DNA of 46,493 nucleotides. It comes from a virus. Both the position numbers and the translations under genes were made by a program. The notes beneath the pieces are model-generated. The model did no database searches. It saw only the letters and a list, made by a program, of their open reading frames with translations, and was not told where the DNA came from. The stretch is from IMG/VR virus record IMGVR_UViG_3300035698_005072, positions 1 to 46,493 of that record, one strand, 5' to 3'. Every line of letters begins with the position of its first letter. Position 1 is the stretch's first letter. Shown here in pieces: positions 6,061 to 15,085 of this stretch.

Positions 6061-6620
6061 TGACAAATTATACGCCTACTAAGGCTGAGCAACTATTACG
6101 TTCTGGAGGAGATCTAGGATTTGGTGTATGGGCAGGGGGAGCTATAGCAGGATGGGGAGCTAGAAAAGTAGGAGGACACAGTAGTGCAGGAGTAGCACAA
6201 CTTACTAATAGGATAGCTAAAGGTAACCAGATGAGTACTATAGGAGGTCGTTTATTTGGTGGTGCAGGAGTACCTAGATCATTTGCTACTAAAATGTCCT
6301 GGGCGCAAAAGGTAGCAACAGCAGGCGGTAAAAGAAAACTTATTTCTGCACAGGTAGCTAAGTATGGTGTGAAAGCAGCTGGCATGGGTATAAGAATAGG
6401 TATCGGATTAATGATTGCAGAAGCAGCAATAGGTATACCTGTAGCCGGAGTAAAAGTGGCTAGCGCTGCGGGACAGAGAAGATTACTAAGTGCAACACCA
6501 CAATTTCATGATTTACAAGAAGCATATACTGAAAGACAAAGAGGGATACAGGCTTTACATAATTCATCAATGAATGCTAGGAGTATAATTGGTAAAGAAG
6601 CTAGCCTAGTCCATAAGTAG
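6060..6620 (+). CDS. Gly/Ala-rich protein, third of three (186 aa)
   Basis: The start overlaps the previous stop (TAATG), and GGAGG lies about 12 nt upstream. The product is basic and very rich in Gly and Ala, with hydrophobic stretches near the N-terminus (GFGVWAGGAIAGWGARKVGG) and centre (IRIGIGLMIAEAAIGIPVAGV), and a hydrophilic helical end. Composition and order link it to the two genes before it. A shared virion-internal or membrane-associated role is inferred; nothing more specific is visible. Confidence 0.5.
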   Translation: MTNYTPTKAEQLLRSGGDLGFGVWAGGAIAGWGARKVGGHSSAGVAQLTNRIAKGNQMSTIGGRLFGGAGVPRSFATKMSWAQKVATAGGKRKLISAQVAKYGVKAAGMGIRIGIGLMIAEAAIGIPVAGVKVASAAGQRRLLSATPQFHDLQEAYTERQRGIQALHNSSMNARSIIGKEASLVHK

Positions 6621-6642
6621 TTACTACATAAGGAGATACACA

Positions 6643-6918
6643 ATGGCAATAGTAAATGGAGTAGTAGTAAAGGATACAACAGATCCATTACATAACCCAA
6701 GTACATACAAAGTAGCGGAAAGATCTAAGTTAAACAGAAGTGCAGCACCTATTCCGACAAAGTATAGTCTTGCTGGTAATGTAAATGGGACAGACATATA
6801 TGAAGAGAATCACATGACAGATCCAATAGAATTTAAAAGTGTAAGAGTACTGGGCTGTCCACAGGCACAAGAGCAAGATGAGTGGAGATCTGCACAGGAA
6901 CAAATTACAATAGAGTAG
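6643..6918 (+). CDS. Small hypothetical protein before terminase (91 aa)
   Basis: A strong RBS (AAGGAGATACACA) supports ATG 6643. The product starts with a short beta hairpin (MAIVNGVVVKDTTD) and is otherwise polar and loop-rich, ending in an acidic/Gln-rich helix (QAQEQDEWRSAQEQ). It lies nine bases before the terminase gene. No family is recognised; a packaging accessory or minor virion protein are possibilities. Confidence 0.5.
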   Translation: MAIVNGVVVKDTTDPLHNPSTYKVAERSKLNRSAAPIPTKYSLAGNVNGTDIYEENHMTDPIEFKSVRVLGCPQAQEQDEWRSAQEQITIE

Positions 6919-6927
6919 GAGACTCAC

Positions 6928-8742
6928 ATGATTTTTAGAATGGATGATGTATGTGCTACATGTAAGAATGTGCACTGCGCTAAGTTAGTTAAGAATAAAA
7001 CAGCGCTAGAGTCTGCTAAGGACTCTACTAAGTATTGGCAAGTAAGGTGTGGGGGGAGATACCATACAGAAGAGTTTTTAAATAATAAAACATTAACTGA
7101 TGAAGAAGCTAAGATAGCTATGATACATACTGATCCTATACATTGGGCTAATATGTATTTAGATTGGAAACCCAGATTTTATCAGGAAATGATGTTAAGA
7201 TGTACAGCTAAAAGAAAAGTAATGCGACTAGGTAGGCGTTTGGGAAAAACTGAGGCTATGTGTGTAGATATGTTATTTCAGTGTTTTGCTAATCCTGGAA
7301 TACGCCTTCTTGTAGTAGCTCCTTATAAGAATCAGGTAGAACTTATATTTAATAGGCTAACTGAGTTTATTGAAGGAAATCCATATTTACGAGATAAAGT
7401 ATCAACTAAGAAGAGTAATCCATTTACATATGCATTTGAATTTATACAAGGGGACATGTTACTAAAATCACGTGTATTGGGACTGACATCAGGTACTAAG
7501 TCAGGAAACAAGGGTGACTCTATTAGAGGGCAGGGAGCGGATAGGATATATTTTGATGAGGCAGACTATATGGATCAGGGGGATATTGATACGTTAATGC
7601 CTATTATTACTGAAGATGAAAATAGATTTTTATGGGCATCTTCCACACCAACAGGAAGACGAGCCCATTTTTACAACTGGTCACACAATGCTAGATTCAA
7701 GGAGTTCTTTTATCCATCTAGTGCTTCTCCTAATTGGGGTGAAGAGATGGAAGCTGAAATGGTAGAGTCTTATGGTGGTAAAGCTTCTCCTGGATATCAG
7801 CATGAGGTATTGGCTGAGTTTGGAGAAGAGGCTGAAGGTGTTTTTAATAATACTAAAATAGATGAAGCACTGCAAGAGTATACATACCATCATGAATTAG
7901 ATGTAGTAAATGATGAGGAACATATAAGATGTATAGGAATTGATTGGAATAAGACACATGGTACACATTATGTAATAGTAGAGTGGACAAAAGAAACTAA
8001 TAAGTTTAAAGTAATAGATCATACTATCATACATTCTACGGAATATAATGATATGGCTGCTATGTCTGAAGTTATTAGATTAAATGAAGTATACGACCCT
8101 GCATATATATATGTAGACAGGGGATACGGGGATACGAAAGTTGAGTTATTACATAAGTATGGAGCAGATAATCCGAAATCAGGGTTATCAGAAAAGTTGA
8201 AAGCAATAGACTTTGGTTCTAACATAGAGATTGACGATCCATGGGGAGAGAATCACGCATTAATAAAAAAGAAAATGAAGCCTTTTATAGTAAATATAGC
8301 TTCTAACTTTTTAGATCAAGATAGATGTATTCTCCCAGCACATGAAGATATAAAAAATGATACTGAGTTTGGTTCTGGTATTGTAGCAGATATTAGAGAT
8401 TATGCTGTTATAAAAATAACAGTAAATGGACAACCTACTTACAGTACAGAAAATGATCATACAGTAGTTGCTTGGATGCTTGCTCTATTTGCATTTCATC
8501 AGGAGCTAGCTAATATATTTGAAGTAAACTGGACTTCCTTTGTAGGATACGCTCCTAACTTTGGTAAGGAAGGTAGAAGTTCTAATGTTGTACAAGCTAC
8601 TAATACACTAGAAAAAGCAATAAAGTCAGCAGAGACTACAGTTTCTATACCGGAAAGAGATTCTTTCTCAGGTGTTGGATTTGGGCGTAGTTCCAGTACG
8701 GGGATAAGACCCAGACATGCCATAGGAAGACCTATGTTTTAG
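6928..8742 (+). CDS. terL: Terminase large subunit (ATPase and nuclease)
   Basis: This 604-aa motor protein pumps DNA into the prohead through the portal and cuts it. The ATPase shows a Walker A-type RLGRRLGKTE (100-109), a Walker B RIYFDEADYM (207-216) with adjacent acidic residues, and the coupling segment WASSTPTG (236-243). The RNase H-like nuclease shows CIGIDWN (D339), YVDRGYGDT (D397) and ENDHTVVAW (D510). An unusual N-terminal Cys group (C9, C12, C17, C41) lies ahead of the ATPase and looks metal-binding. TAGGAGA precedes ATG 6928. Length is normal for the family. Two RNA hairpins follow the gene. Confidence 0.95.
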   Translation: MIFRMDDVCATCKNVHCAKLVKNKTALESAKDSTKYWQVRCGGRYHTEEFLNNKTLTDEEAKIAMIHTDPIHWANMYLDWKPRFYQEMMLRCTAKRKVMRLGRRLGKTEAMCVDMLFQCFANPGIRLLVVAPYKNQVELIFNRLTEFIEGNPYLRDKVSTKKSNPFTYAFEFIQGDMLLKSRVLGLTSGTKSGNKGDSIRGQGADRIYFDEADYMDQGDIDTLMPIITEDENRFLWASSTPTGRRAHFYNWSHNARFKEFFYPSSASPNWGEEMEAEMVESYGGKASPGYQHEVLAEFGEEAEGVFNNTKIDEALQEYTYHHELDVVNDEEHIRCIGIDWNKTHGTHYVIVEWTKETNKFKVIDHTIIHSTEYNDMAAMSEVIRLNEVYDPAYIYVDRGYGDTKVELLHKYGADNPKSGLSEKLKAIDFGSNIEIDDPWGENHALIKKKMKPFIVNIASNFLDQDRCILPAHEDIKNDTEFGSGIVADIRDYAVIKITVNGQPTYSTENDHTVVAWMLALFAFHQELANIFEVNWTSFVGYAPNFGKEGRSSNVVQATNTLEKAIKSAETTVSIPERDSFSGVGFGRSSSTGIRPRHAIGRPMF

Positions 8743-8752
8743 GAAATTAGCT

Positions 8753-8770
8753 CTCAACTTTCGAGTTGGG
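8753..8770 (+). other. RNA hairpin with UUCG loop after terL
   Basis: CTCAACT, loop TTCG, AGTTGGG: a 7-bp stem with one G-U pair and a UUCG tetraloop, starting 10 nt after the terminase stop. No T run follows, so it is not a standard intrinsic terminator. It may protect or help process the mRNA 3' end. Confidence 0.5.
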
Positions 8771-8789
8771 TATCTATCCTTCCACGTGA

Positions 8790-8817
8790 TCAGAGGTGCT
8801 TTCCCCAGTACCTCTGA
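8790..8817 (+). other. Second RNA hairpin between terL and the next gene
   Basis: TCAGAGGT and ACCTCTGA form a perfect 8-bp stem around a 12-nt loop. The hairpin ends just upstream of the AAAAGGAAA ribosome binding site of the gene at 8836. There is no T tract. Together with the hairpin at 8753 it suggests a structured intercistronic region, perhaps for processing or translational control. Confidence 0.5.
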
Positions 8818-8835
8818 TACTATAAAAGGAAATAT

Positions 8836-9795
8836 ATGACAGTAAATTCAAAGCTAACATATAGGCCACACGTCGAGATAAATAAAGAAATAATACTAGA
8901 GCTATCTAATGTTCGTAATAGTAAGCAGATATCTCCTTATCCTGAAGAGGATACTTTACAACTAATAAAAGATATAGATGAAACTATAGCGTATACAGAC
9001 TACTCTATAGATAATATAGATACTCATTATTCTGAGTATTCATTCCCTGTGTCAGAAGAACAACTTTCTTCTGGATTGCGTTATTCTATCAAACAGATAG
9101 ACAGTACAAGTAACGGAGATAAGTTGACATTTCAAACATACAGGGATGTTATTAAAAAAACAATAGACATAGAAGAGGTATCATTGGATAATGTACAGGA
9201 TCAATTAACAGGGGATCCCGAGTCAGACAATAGGACCATTAATTCATATGTCAAGGAACAAGACCCTAGTTACTTAGAAAAGAAAGTACATTATGATAAA
9301 GTGGAGTCACATGCATCTCTTTATTTTAGAACAACAGAAGATGTAGGTACTCAAGGATTAGAAACACTACCAGAGTTATTTAGAAATAAAAAATCTCTGC
9401 AAAGTAACAAAAAGGTACTAACCAGTTATTTGAATAAAGGATATGATATAGATCCACTTGTATCTGGATCCATTCGTTCTTCACAAAAAGAAAGTAGCAA
9501 TTTTGCAATTCTTTCAAACAATTCATTAGGTGGGTACCTAAACTCTGAGGAGATATCTACTATTGTAAATAAGGTTATGGATTACGGGGAAAAAGACCTA
9601 AATGCAGTTAGTTACATGTTTAGTGAGAAAAAAACTACGTTAATGGGAGATAGCTCTATTATGTCTAATGCATTAAAAGCAGTTAAGAGTGGTACTAATA
9701 CTATTAATTTGAGTTATTTAATAAGTAAAGACGGAATTGGTCAAATGATAAATCAACTTCCTATTGTTTCTAAAATAAAAGGAAATATATTATGA
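8836..9795 (+). CDS. Hypothetical protein between terminase and portal (319 aa)
   Basis: ATG 8836 follows AAAAGGAAAT. The product is acidic and polar, rich in Ser, Asp and Tyr, with helical stretches; it has no hydrophobic segment and no recognisable catalytic motif. Its last 4 nt overlap the next gene (ATGA), so the two are likely coupled and may act as partners. Similar positions in other large phages carry head or packaging accessory proteins, but nothing in the sequence proves that. Confidence 0.5.
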   Translation: MTVNSKLTYRPHVEINKEIILELSNVRNSKQISPYPEEDTLQLIKDIDETIAYTDYSIDNIDTHYSEYSFPVSEEQLSSGLRYSIKQIDSTSNGDKLTFQTYRDVIKKTIDIEEVSLDNVQDQLTGDPESDNRTINSYVKEQDPSYLEKKVHYDKVESHASLYFRTTEDVGTQGLETLPELFRNKKSLQSNKKVLTSYLNKGYDIDPLVSGSIRSSQKESSNFAILSNNSLGGYLNSEEISTIVNKVMDYGEKDLNAVSYMFSEKKTTLMGDSSIMSNALKAVKSGTNTINLSYLISKDGIGQMINQLPIVSKIKGNIL

Positions 9796-10235
9796 TAAGA
9801 GGAGGACTACCCTCACTAGATTCTTTAGTTAAAAAAGGAGTAGGTCTTATTCCAAATGAGCTATCCTCATTCAATGTGGGAAGCTTTTCAAAGTCTAGTG
9901 CTCCAACATCCATTAATGATGTACTTAGCAAAATAGGAAACTTAAATACAAATTTTCCTGTTAACGATGAGTTTGATTCTCTAGTTAAAAGTGGGTATAT
10001 GGAAATACAAGCATCGTTGAATATATTAAAGGTTGATTTTTATAAAAAACAAATGTTAGATGTATATAGAAATAGTAATAAAACAGTAGATATACATGCA
10101 AGTGGTAAGCTAAAAAGCTATAAAAAAATAATAGAGGATGTAATTAGAGCTAAGGCATCTGGTCTTTTAGATAGTAACTCTAGTAAAATTACTGGACAAA
10201 TAACAAACCTAGTACAAAATATAGGGATTGTATAA
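9792..10235 (+). CDS. Hypothetical protein coupled to the preceding gene (147 aa)
   Basis: The start overlaps the previous stop by 4 nt. The N-terminus is Gly/Ser-rich with hydrophobic positions (GGLPSLDSLVKKGVGLIPNELSSF); the remainder is polar and helical, with a basic region (KLKSYKKIIEDVIRAKASG). No family is recognised. The coupling suggests equal amounts of this protein and its upstream neighbour. Confidence 0.5.
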   Translation: MIRGGLPSLDSLVKKGVGLIPNELSSFNVGSFSKSSAPTSINDVLSKIGNLNTNFPVNDEFDSLVKSGYMEIQASLNILKVDFYKKQMLDVYRNSNKTVDIHASGKLKSYKKIIEDVIRAKASGLLDSNSSKITGQITNLVQNIGIV

Positions 10236-10246
10236 AGGAGTAGTCT

Positions 10247-10690
10247 ATGAGCGAGCCTGAAAATGGAGATGTAAAGATTCAGTTGGCTGTTGGGGAACAG
10301 AGATTTAAAGTACTTGAAGAAAAAGTGGGAGGCCTTGAGGATAAGGTAGAGGATCTTAGAGTAGATGTTCAAGATACAGTTAGAAAGATGGACTCTATAG
10401 AAACATCTATGGACAGTCTGACAAGTAAAATGGATGATAAGATTTTTGATGAAGATGATGGTTTGCTAGTTAAATGTTCTAGCACTAAGGCTCAGTTTAA
10501 TGAAAGATTTAGTTGGCTACGAGGTATATTTGTTGCTATACTATTATTAGTATTAGGAATAGTTGCAGGAGACATTTACCAGAATTCGCAGAATGCTACT
10601 ATGGTATCTAAGATTACATCAATGTACTCAGAAGCTACAGACTTGCTAGGAGAAGTAAGTTCAAAACAAAGTAAAGTAAAGGGTCCTTAA
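10247..10690 (+). CDS. Coiled-coil membrane protein (147 aa)
   Basis: ATG 10247 follows AAGGAG. Residues about 18-66 form a heptad-patterned coiled coil (FKVLEEKVGGLEDKVEDLRVDVQDTV and so on). One transmembrane helix (GIFVAILLLVLGIVAGDIY, about 93-111) follows, then a polar C-terminal tail. The layout recalls XhlA/holin-like accessory proteins or spanin-like membrane anchors, but the extra C-terminal tail and the location between terminase and portal are atypical. It is likely to lie in the host membrane or the virion; lysis, superinfection exclusion or DNA entry are possible roles. Confidence 0.6.
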   Translation: MSEPENGDVKIQLAVGEQRFKVLEEKVGGLEDKVEDLRVDVQDTVRKMDSIETSMDSLTSKMDDKIFDEDDGLLVKCSSTKAQFNERFSWLRGIFVAILLLVLGIVAGDIYQNSQNATMVSKITSMYSEATDLLGEVSSKQSKVKGP

Positions 10691-10693
10691 TAC

Positions 10694-12784
10694 ATGGGTG
10701 ATATCTTTGGAATAAAAAAGAAGAAAACATTTCAGAAATCTGAGGGCGCTAGTGTTATACCTCAAATTATAGGAGGTAGATCTCTTGCAGAAATGCGTAC
10801 TGTGTTTGGTTTAACTAGGCATGGTTTTGAAGATTCTCCATTTGATTTAGGTGAAATACGAAGAGCAGCGGATACGGATTCCTATATACGCAGGGCTTTT
10901 GATATTCATGTAGAAACATCCTTAAGACAAGGATATACATTAAAATCTAGAAATAAAGAAGCAGCTAGCTATATTAGAAATAGATTAGAGCATATGTCTA
11001 TTTTGGCAGGAAGACCTTTAGATTCATTACTTGAAGGAATTTTTAATGATATAATTACCTACTCAAATGTTTTCATTTATCTTATTAGGGATACTAAATC
11101 ATTAGGTAATCCAATTAGGTTAAAGTCTGGAAAAGTGTTGAAGCCCATAGCTGCAATGAAATTACTAGACCCTACCACAGTAAAAATACATAGAAATAAA
11201 AATGGGAAGGTATTAAAGTATAGACAGCAACTTTCTACAATAGGGGGAGAATATGTAGATTTTGCACCTGAAGATGTTATCCATATTTATCATAATAGAA
11301 AAGATAATCATGCCTTTGGGACTCCTTACGTAGTTCCCGTAATAGCAGATGTTAAGCTACTTAGGAGATTAGAGCAGAACGTAGAGCTACTTACTATTAA
11401 GCACCTATTCCCACTATATCAATATATAGTTGGTACTGAAAAGTCTCCAGCTAAAGAAGCTGAGTTAAAAAAGCTACAGAACGTTATACACTCACTTCCT
11501 ACTGATGGGGCTATAGTAACTCCTGAGAGACATAAAATAGATGTGATAGATGGTGGTAAGGCCACTCTAGATATAACACCATTCTTAGCCTACCTAGAAA
11601 ATAGAATATTTACAGGACTTGGCGTTTCCTCAGTATCTATGGGGCGTGGAGGTACTTCTAATAGAAGTACATCAGATACTTTAGATAAAATACTTCAAGA
11701 CAGATGTACCTTTTATCAAAGAACTGTATCCTCTTTTATAAATTCATACTTATTTATTCCACTCCTTTTAGAGGGTGGCTTTTCTTTACAAAATGCAGAT
11801 GATGAAGATCTTGTTACATTAAATCTAGGTACTCCTGATATAGATAGAGAAATTAAGCTTAGAAATCAAGCGGTACAGGAATGGTTAAATGACCTGCTTA
11901 CTGTAGATGAAGCACGTGTAGATATCGGAAGAGACCCACTTACAGAGGAAGAGAAACAAAGTACTCATATTACCACTATAGGTAAGATTACTAATGAGTA
12001 TGCGATGGAAGCTGAATCTAAGAAACAAAGTCTTGTCAAAGCCAATTCCAATACAGTTAAACCTACAAATCAACATGGATCTAAAACATCATCTACTTCT
12101 CCAAAAAAGGATATGATGGATAAGATTACTGTAGATTTAATGAATGACTTACGTATCCCTGATATGGTAGCTTTTTTAGAAAGTCAGTGGAGACTTACTC
12201 GAGATGATATAACTAGTACTGTACAAGAGTTAAAGGAAGAGGTAGATTATAAAGAATTTAATAGAGATAAACTAGGTCTAGTAATAGGACTTACTAGGGA
12301 TGCGATGTTATTAAAAACTAAGTCTCATATGCTATCTGCATTTACAGCAGGATTAAACAAATGTTATGAAGTTCATCAATTTAAAATGGATGGAGTAATA
12401 GCTAATAATAGATCTATTAAAATTAGGGATAGAGTAGATACATATATAACAAAGTTATTAAATGAGTTAGCTGATGAGGTTACTAGTAGAATACAGAAAA
12501 CAGATGATATTAAAGAGCTTACTCTAAACGCTACGAGTGCTTTTGACTCTCTTAAATATAGATTACAATTAATTACAAGAACAGAAACAGTAAGATCGTA
12601 CAACTATGGTATAGCTAGTGGATTACAAGCTGCAGGCAAAGAAGATGCAGTATGTGAGGCTACTGAAGATAGCTGTGATCTTTGTAAGAAAGAGGGAGCT
12701 AAATCTATTTCATTAAGTCCTTTAGTTTTAGATAACATACCTCCTTTTCACCCTAACTGTTTAGACACTATTAAACTAAAATAA
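10694..12784 (+). CDS. Portal protein with C-terminal MuF-like domain
   Basis: This 696-aa protein is the dodecameric channel at the head vertex. The portal region runs to about residue 430 (VRPY-like core with IRRAADTDSYIRRAFDIHVE, SNVFIYLIRD, LDPTTVKIHRN, and a GTSNRSTSDTLDKILQD segment). After a polar linker (about 435-470) comes a helical region and a MuF-type minor-head domain near the C-terminus, with RTETVRSYNYG and the Cys/His set C654, C661, C664, H686, C689 (CDLCKKEG and FHPNC). Portal and MuF are often separate genes; here they are one chain. The RBS (AAAGGG) is weak. The protease gene follows 11 nt later. Confidence 0.88.
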   Translation: MGDIFGIKKKKTFQKSEGASVIPQIIGGRSLAEMRTVFGLTRHGFEDSPFDLGEIRRAADTDSYIRRAFDIHVETSLRQGYTLKSRNKEAASYIRNRLEHMSILAGRPLDSLLEGIFNDIITYSNVFIYLIRDTKSLGNPIRLKSGKVLKPIAAMKLLDPTTVKIHRNKNGKVLKYRQQLSTIGGEYVDFAPEDVIHIYHNRKDNHAFGTPYVVPVIADVKLLRRLEQNVELLTIKHLFPLYQYIVGTEKSPAKEAELKKLQNVIHSLPTDGAIVTPERHKIDVIDGGKATLDITPFLAYLENRIFTGLGVSSVSMGRGGTSNRSTSDTLDKILQDRCTFYQRTVSSFINSYLFIPLLLEGGFSLQNADDEDLVTLNLGTPDIDREIKLRNQAVQEWLNDLLTVDEARVDIGRDPLTEEEKQSTHITTIGKITNEYAMEAESKKQSLVKANSNTVKPTNQHGSKTSSTSPKKDMMDKITVDLMNDLRIPDMVAFLESQWRLTRDDITSTVQELKEEVDYKEFNRDKLGLVIGLTRDAMLLKTKSHMLSAFTAGLNKCYEVHQFKMDGVIANNRSIKIRDRVDTYITKLLNELADEVTSRIQKTDDIKELTLNATSAFDSLKYRLQLITRTETVRSYNYGIASGLQAAGKEDAVCEATEDSCDLCKKEGAKSISLSPLVLDNIPPFHPNCLDTIKLK

Positions 12785-12795
12785 GAGGTAACATT

Positions 12796-14247
12796 ATGGA
12801 TAAGAAAAAATTAGTAGTAGACAAAGATGGTTATATAGATATAGCCGATACGTATGATTTTAGTATTGATATGGGTAGTAACATGGAGATTATAGATTCT
12901 TCTAGTAAAGGTAAAGTAGATCATCTAGTTGTTAAAGTAATAGCTACACATGCTGATAAGCTTATAAACAACAGGTTATATCCTTCCTTTAGAATGAAAG
13001 CTGCTGTGCCTTCATGGACAGAACCTTATGCTAAACCAGTATTGGTTAATCATGATACAGAAAAGGATCCTATAGGAAGAGTGCTAGATGCAGAGTATAT
13101 TGAAGCATCTGATGGAAACAGTGCTAAAACTAAGATAGAATACTCTGAAGAAGGATCGGGATATATAGTATTAACTTTAGATATATTAGATCCTGTTGCA
13201 GTAAAAAAGATACTAGATGGTAGATATACAACAGTATCACAAAGACTGCAGACGGATAGTCTAACATGCAGTATATGTGGCTCTGATTGGCTTAAAGGAG
13301 ACTATTGTGAGCATAACCCTGGGTTAGAGGATAAGGAAACGGGAGAAGTGTGTTATTTAAGAACTGGAGGGATAAAGTATTCTGAAATTTCTTTTGTAAG
13401 TATTCCCGCTGATCCACTAGCTTCTGTTATTAATACATCAAAGGATTCACTAGAAGTAATAGGGATACAAGAAGATAGTCACTTAATGGTAGATCTTCAA
13501 CGAAGTGATAAGAAAAATCTGTTTGACTCTAAAAGAGGTCAAAGTTTAATGTCTCTTGTAGATAAACAACAAAAACACGTTAATGCTGATGTAGACAAAG
13601 GTACCGCCAATTCTGATGCTACAAAAGAGGATAACGTAGTTCTCGATAAGGAGGATAATCTAAAGATGAAAGACGATAAGAAAAAAGAAGAAATTAAAGA
13701 CGAGAAAGTAGATGCAACTAAAAAAATGGAAGATGCAGCTGCTAAAGAAAAAGAATCTTCTAATGAACTTTCGGAGGATCTTAAAGGCTTAAAAGATGCT
13801 TGTAGTGCACTATCTAAAGAAAAAGATGAATTACAAGTTAATCTTGATGCAGCTAACGAATCTATCAAAAAGTTAGGCGAAGAAAAAGATAGTCTTATGA
13901 GCGAAAATGAAACAGTTACTAAAGACTTGAAAAAATCACTAGCAGATAGGGTTGTTGATTTGAAACTAGGACTTGATAGAGCTACAGCTGATAGCGTAGA
14001 AGCTAGAAATGAACTAGTGGAAAAACATGTATCTAGATCAAAAGAATCACTAGAGGATAGCTTAGCAGATTTATTGCAAGAACAATATACTGCTGTTGCA
14101 AAGGGTACTATGTATTCTGATGACAGTAAGGTAGACGATAAAAGTGTCGCAGAAGATAAAGATAATAAGAAAGATGTAAAGGATGAGGAAGACGAAGTTA
14201 TAGTTAAATCACCTAAAGACATCGCAAAAAAGAAACTGTTCGGTTAA
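12796..14247 (+). CDS. Prohead protease fused to scaffold domain
   Basis: Residues about 40-215 look like a prohead serine protease: PVLVNHDTEKDPIGRV (His86) and YSEISFVSIPADPLA (a serine around 199 and the PADP turn) match the PVLxxHD and ExSxVxxPAxP pattern. An insertion holds C158, C161, C171, H173 and C186, a likely zinc knuckle. Residues from about 285 on are highly charged and coiled-coil, as in scaffolds (SKEKDELQVNLDAANESIKKLGE), with an acidic tail ending KKKLFG. Protease and scaffold would act inside the prohead before the capsid expands. A strong internal RBS at 13648 may produce the scaffold alone. Confidence 0.8.
   Translation: MDKKKLVVDKDGYIDIADTYDFSIDMGSNMEIIDSSSKGKVDHLVVKVIATHADKLINNRLYPSFRMKAAVPSWTEPYAKPVLVNHDTEKDPIGRVLDAEYIEASDGNSAKTKIEYSEEGSGYIVLTLDILDPVAVKKILDGRYTTVSQRLQTDSLTCSICGSDWLKGDYCEHNPGLEDKETGEVCYLRTGGIKYSEISFVSIPADPLASVINTSKDSLEVIGIQEDSHLMVDLQRSDKKNLFDSKRGQSLMSLVDKQQKHVNADVDKGTANSDATKEDNVVLDKEDNLKMKDDKKKEEIKDEKVDATKKMEDAAAKEKESSNELSEDLKGLKDACSALSKEKDELQVNLDAANESIKKLGEEKDSLMSENETVTKDLKKSLADRVVDLKLGLDRATADSVEARNELVEKHVSRSKESLEDSLADLLQEQYTAVAKGTMYSDDSKVDDKSVAEDKDNKKDVKDEEDEVIVKSPKDIAKKKLFG
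13648..14247 (+). promoter_or_regulatory. Internal ribosome binding site for a nested scaffold protein
   Basis: AAGGAGGA at 13648-13655 precedes an in-frame ATG at 13666 (codon 291 of the protease/scaffold gene). The spacing of about 11 nt is slightly long but usable. The nested product would be 193 aa: the charged coiled-coil scaffold without the protease. Nested scaffold genes in this arrangement are known, for example lambda C/Nu3. Internal initiation here is inferred. Confidence 0.6.
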
Positions 14248-14289
14248 TAAAAGAACGGTAAATAAGACATTTAAGGAGGAATATAAATT

Positions 14290-15045
14290 ATGGGAAGTAA
14301 TCGTATACCTAGAGGGTTTTCTACTGTCTCTGCATTCAGAGAAGTATCAGAGGGTATTAGACCTCACGAAGAACTATACCCTGCAAAGTACCTTCCAGTT
14401 CAAACATTAGATCAACATACTAATGATTATTTTGTAATTGAAGGTGGTACTATTGTAGCTATAGAAGCTTCAGGGTTTGCACCAAACGCTAACACAGGTG
14501 CGGTAAATGGATTGGTTAATTGTAATGGAGGTACTGCTAGTGCTGTTACTTATACAGCTAATGATGTAGGTGTTACTATTGATATTGATGACACAGATAG
14601 TTATGTAACTGCAGCAGGGATAGCAAATACTAATTTGGCTGCAAATAAACCTATTGGTGTTGCACCTTACTCAATGTATCAAGCTACTATGCAAGATCTT
14701 TATAACAACTATGTATCAGGTGTACAAGATAAAGTAACTGTTTTAACTAATTACTATATTGAAGTACCTTATGTTACAGCTGTTAACGATGCAGGTGGAA
14801 CTTTAAAACCAGGTGATAGAGTAATGTCTGATGCTTCTGGTAACTTCATTATATGGGACGGATCAGATGCATCTCAAATAGTTGGAGTACTTTGGGTTAA
14901 AGATACTACATTAGTAAAAGATAGTCTTGATAAAGTATTAACTGTAGCTGGATTAGACTTACCAGGATCTGCTACTAGTGGAGTTGCTGGTAATCTAAAT
15001 GTATCTGGAGCTACTGGTGCTTTAAGAATTAAATTGTTACTATAA
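14290..15045 (+). CDS. Probable head decoration protein (251 aa)
   Basis: A strong RBS (TTAAGGAGGAA) precedes ATG 14290. The product is Gly/Ala/Thr/Asp-rich and beta-dominated, with repeated short strands (YFVIEGGTIVAIEASGF, TYTANDVGVTIDIDD, GTLKPGDRVMSDASGNFIIWDG) and a hydrophobic basic end. Location between protease/scaffold and major capsid is the classic place for decoration or capsid-cementing proteins. A hairpin follows the stop. It could instead be a minor capsid protein; composition and order are the evidence. Confidence 0.65.
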   Translation: MGSNRIPRGFSTVSAFREVSEGIRPHEELYPAKYLPVQTLDQHTNDYFVIEGGTIVAIEASGFAPNANTGAVNGLVNCNGGTASAVTYTANDVGVTIDIDDTDSYVTAAGIANTNLAANKPIGVAPYSMYQATMQDLYNNYVSGVQDKVTVLTNYYIEVPYVTAVNDAGGTLKPGDRVMSDASGNFIIWDGSDASQIVGVLWVKDTTLVKDSLDKVLTVAGLDLPGSATSGVAGNLNVSGATGALRIKLLL

Positions 15046-15062
15046 AATAAAAATTATTACTC

Positions 15063-15085
15063 TCTCCCTGAAATGATCAGGGAGA
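15063..15085 (+). terminator. Hairpin between decoration and capsid genes (weak terminator or attenuator)
   Basis: TCTCCCTGA and TCAGGGAGA pair as a perfect 9-bp stem around AATGA, and the stem can extend 3 bp past one bulge. No T run follows, so strong intrinsic termination is unlikely. It could stabilise the upstream mRNA end or cause partial pausing before the capsid gene. Confidence 0.5.

Noticed and set aside
8790-8817. Intrinsic terminator after the terminase gene
   Set aside because: The stem is perfect but there is no T tract; the following bases lead directly into the next ribosome binding site.
13539-14222. Minus-strand ORF of 227 codons
   Set aside because: Serine-rich low-complexity translation antisense to the Lys/Glu/Asp-rich scaffold region; no RBS context and all neighbours read rightward.
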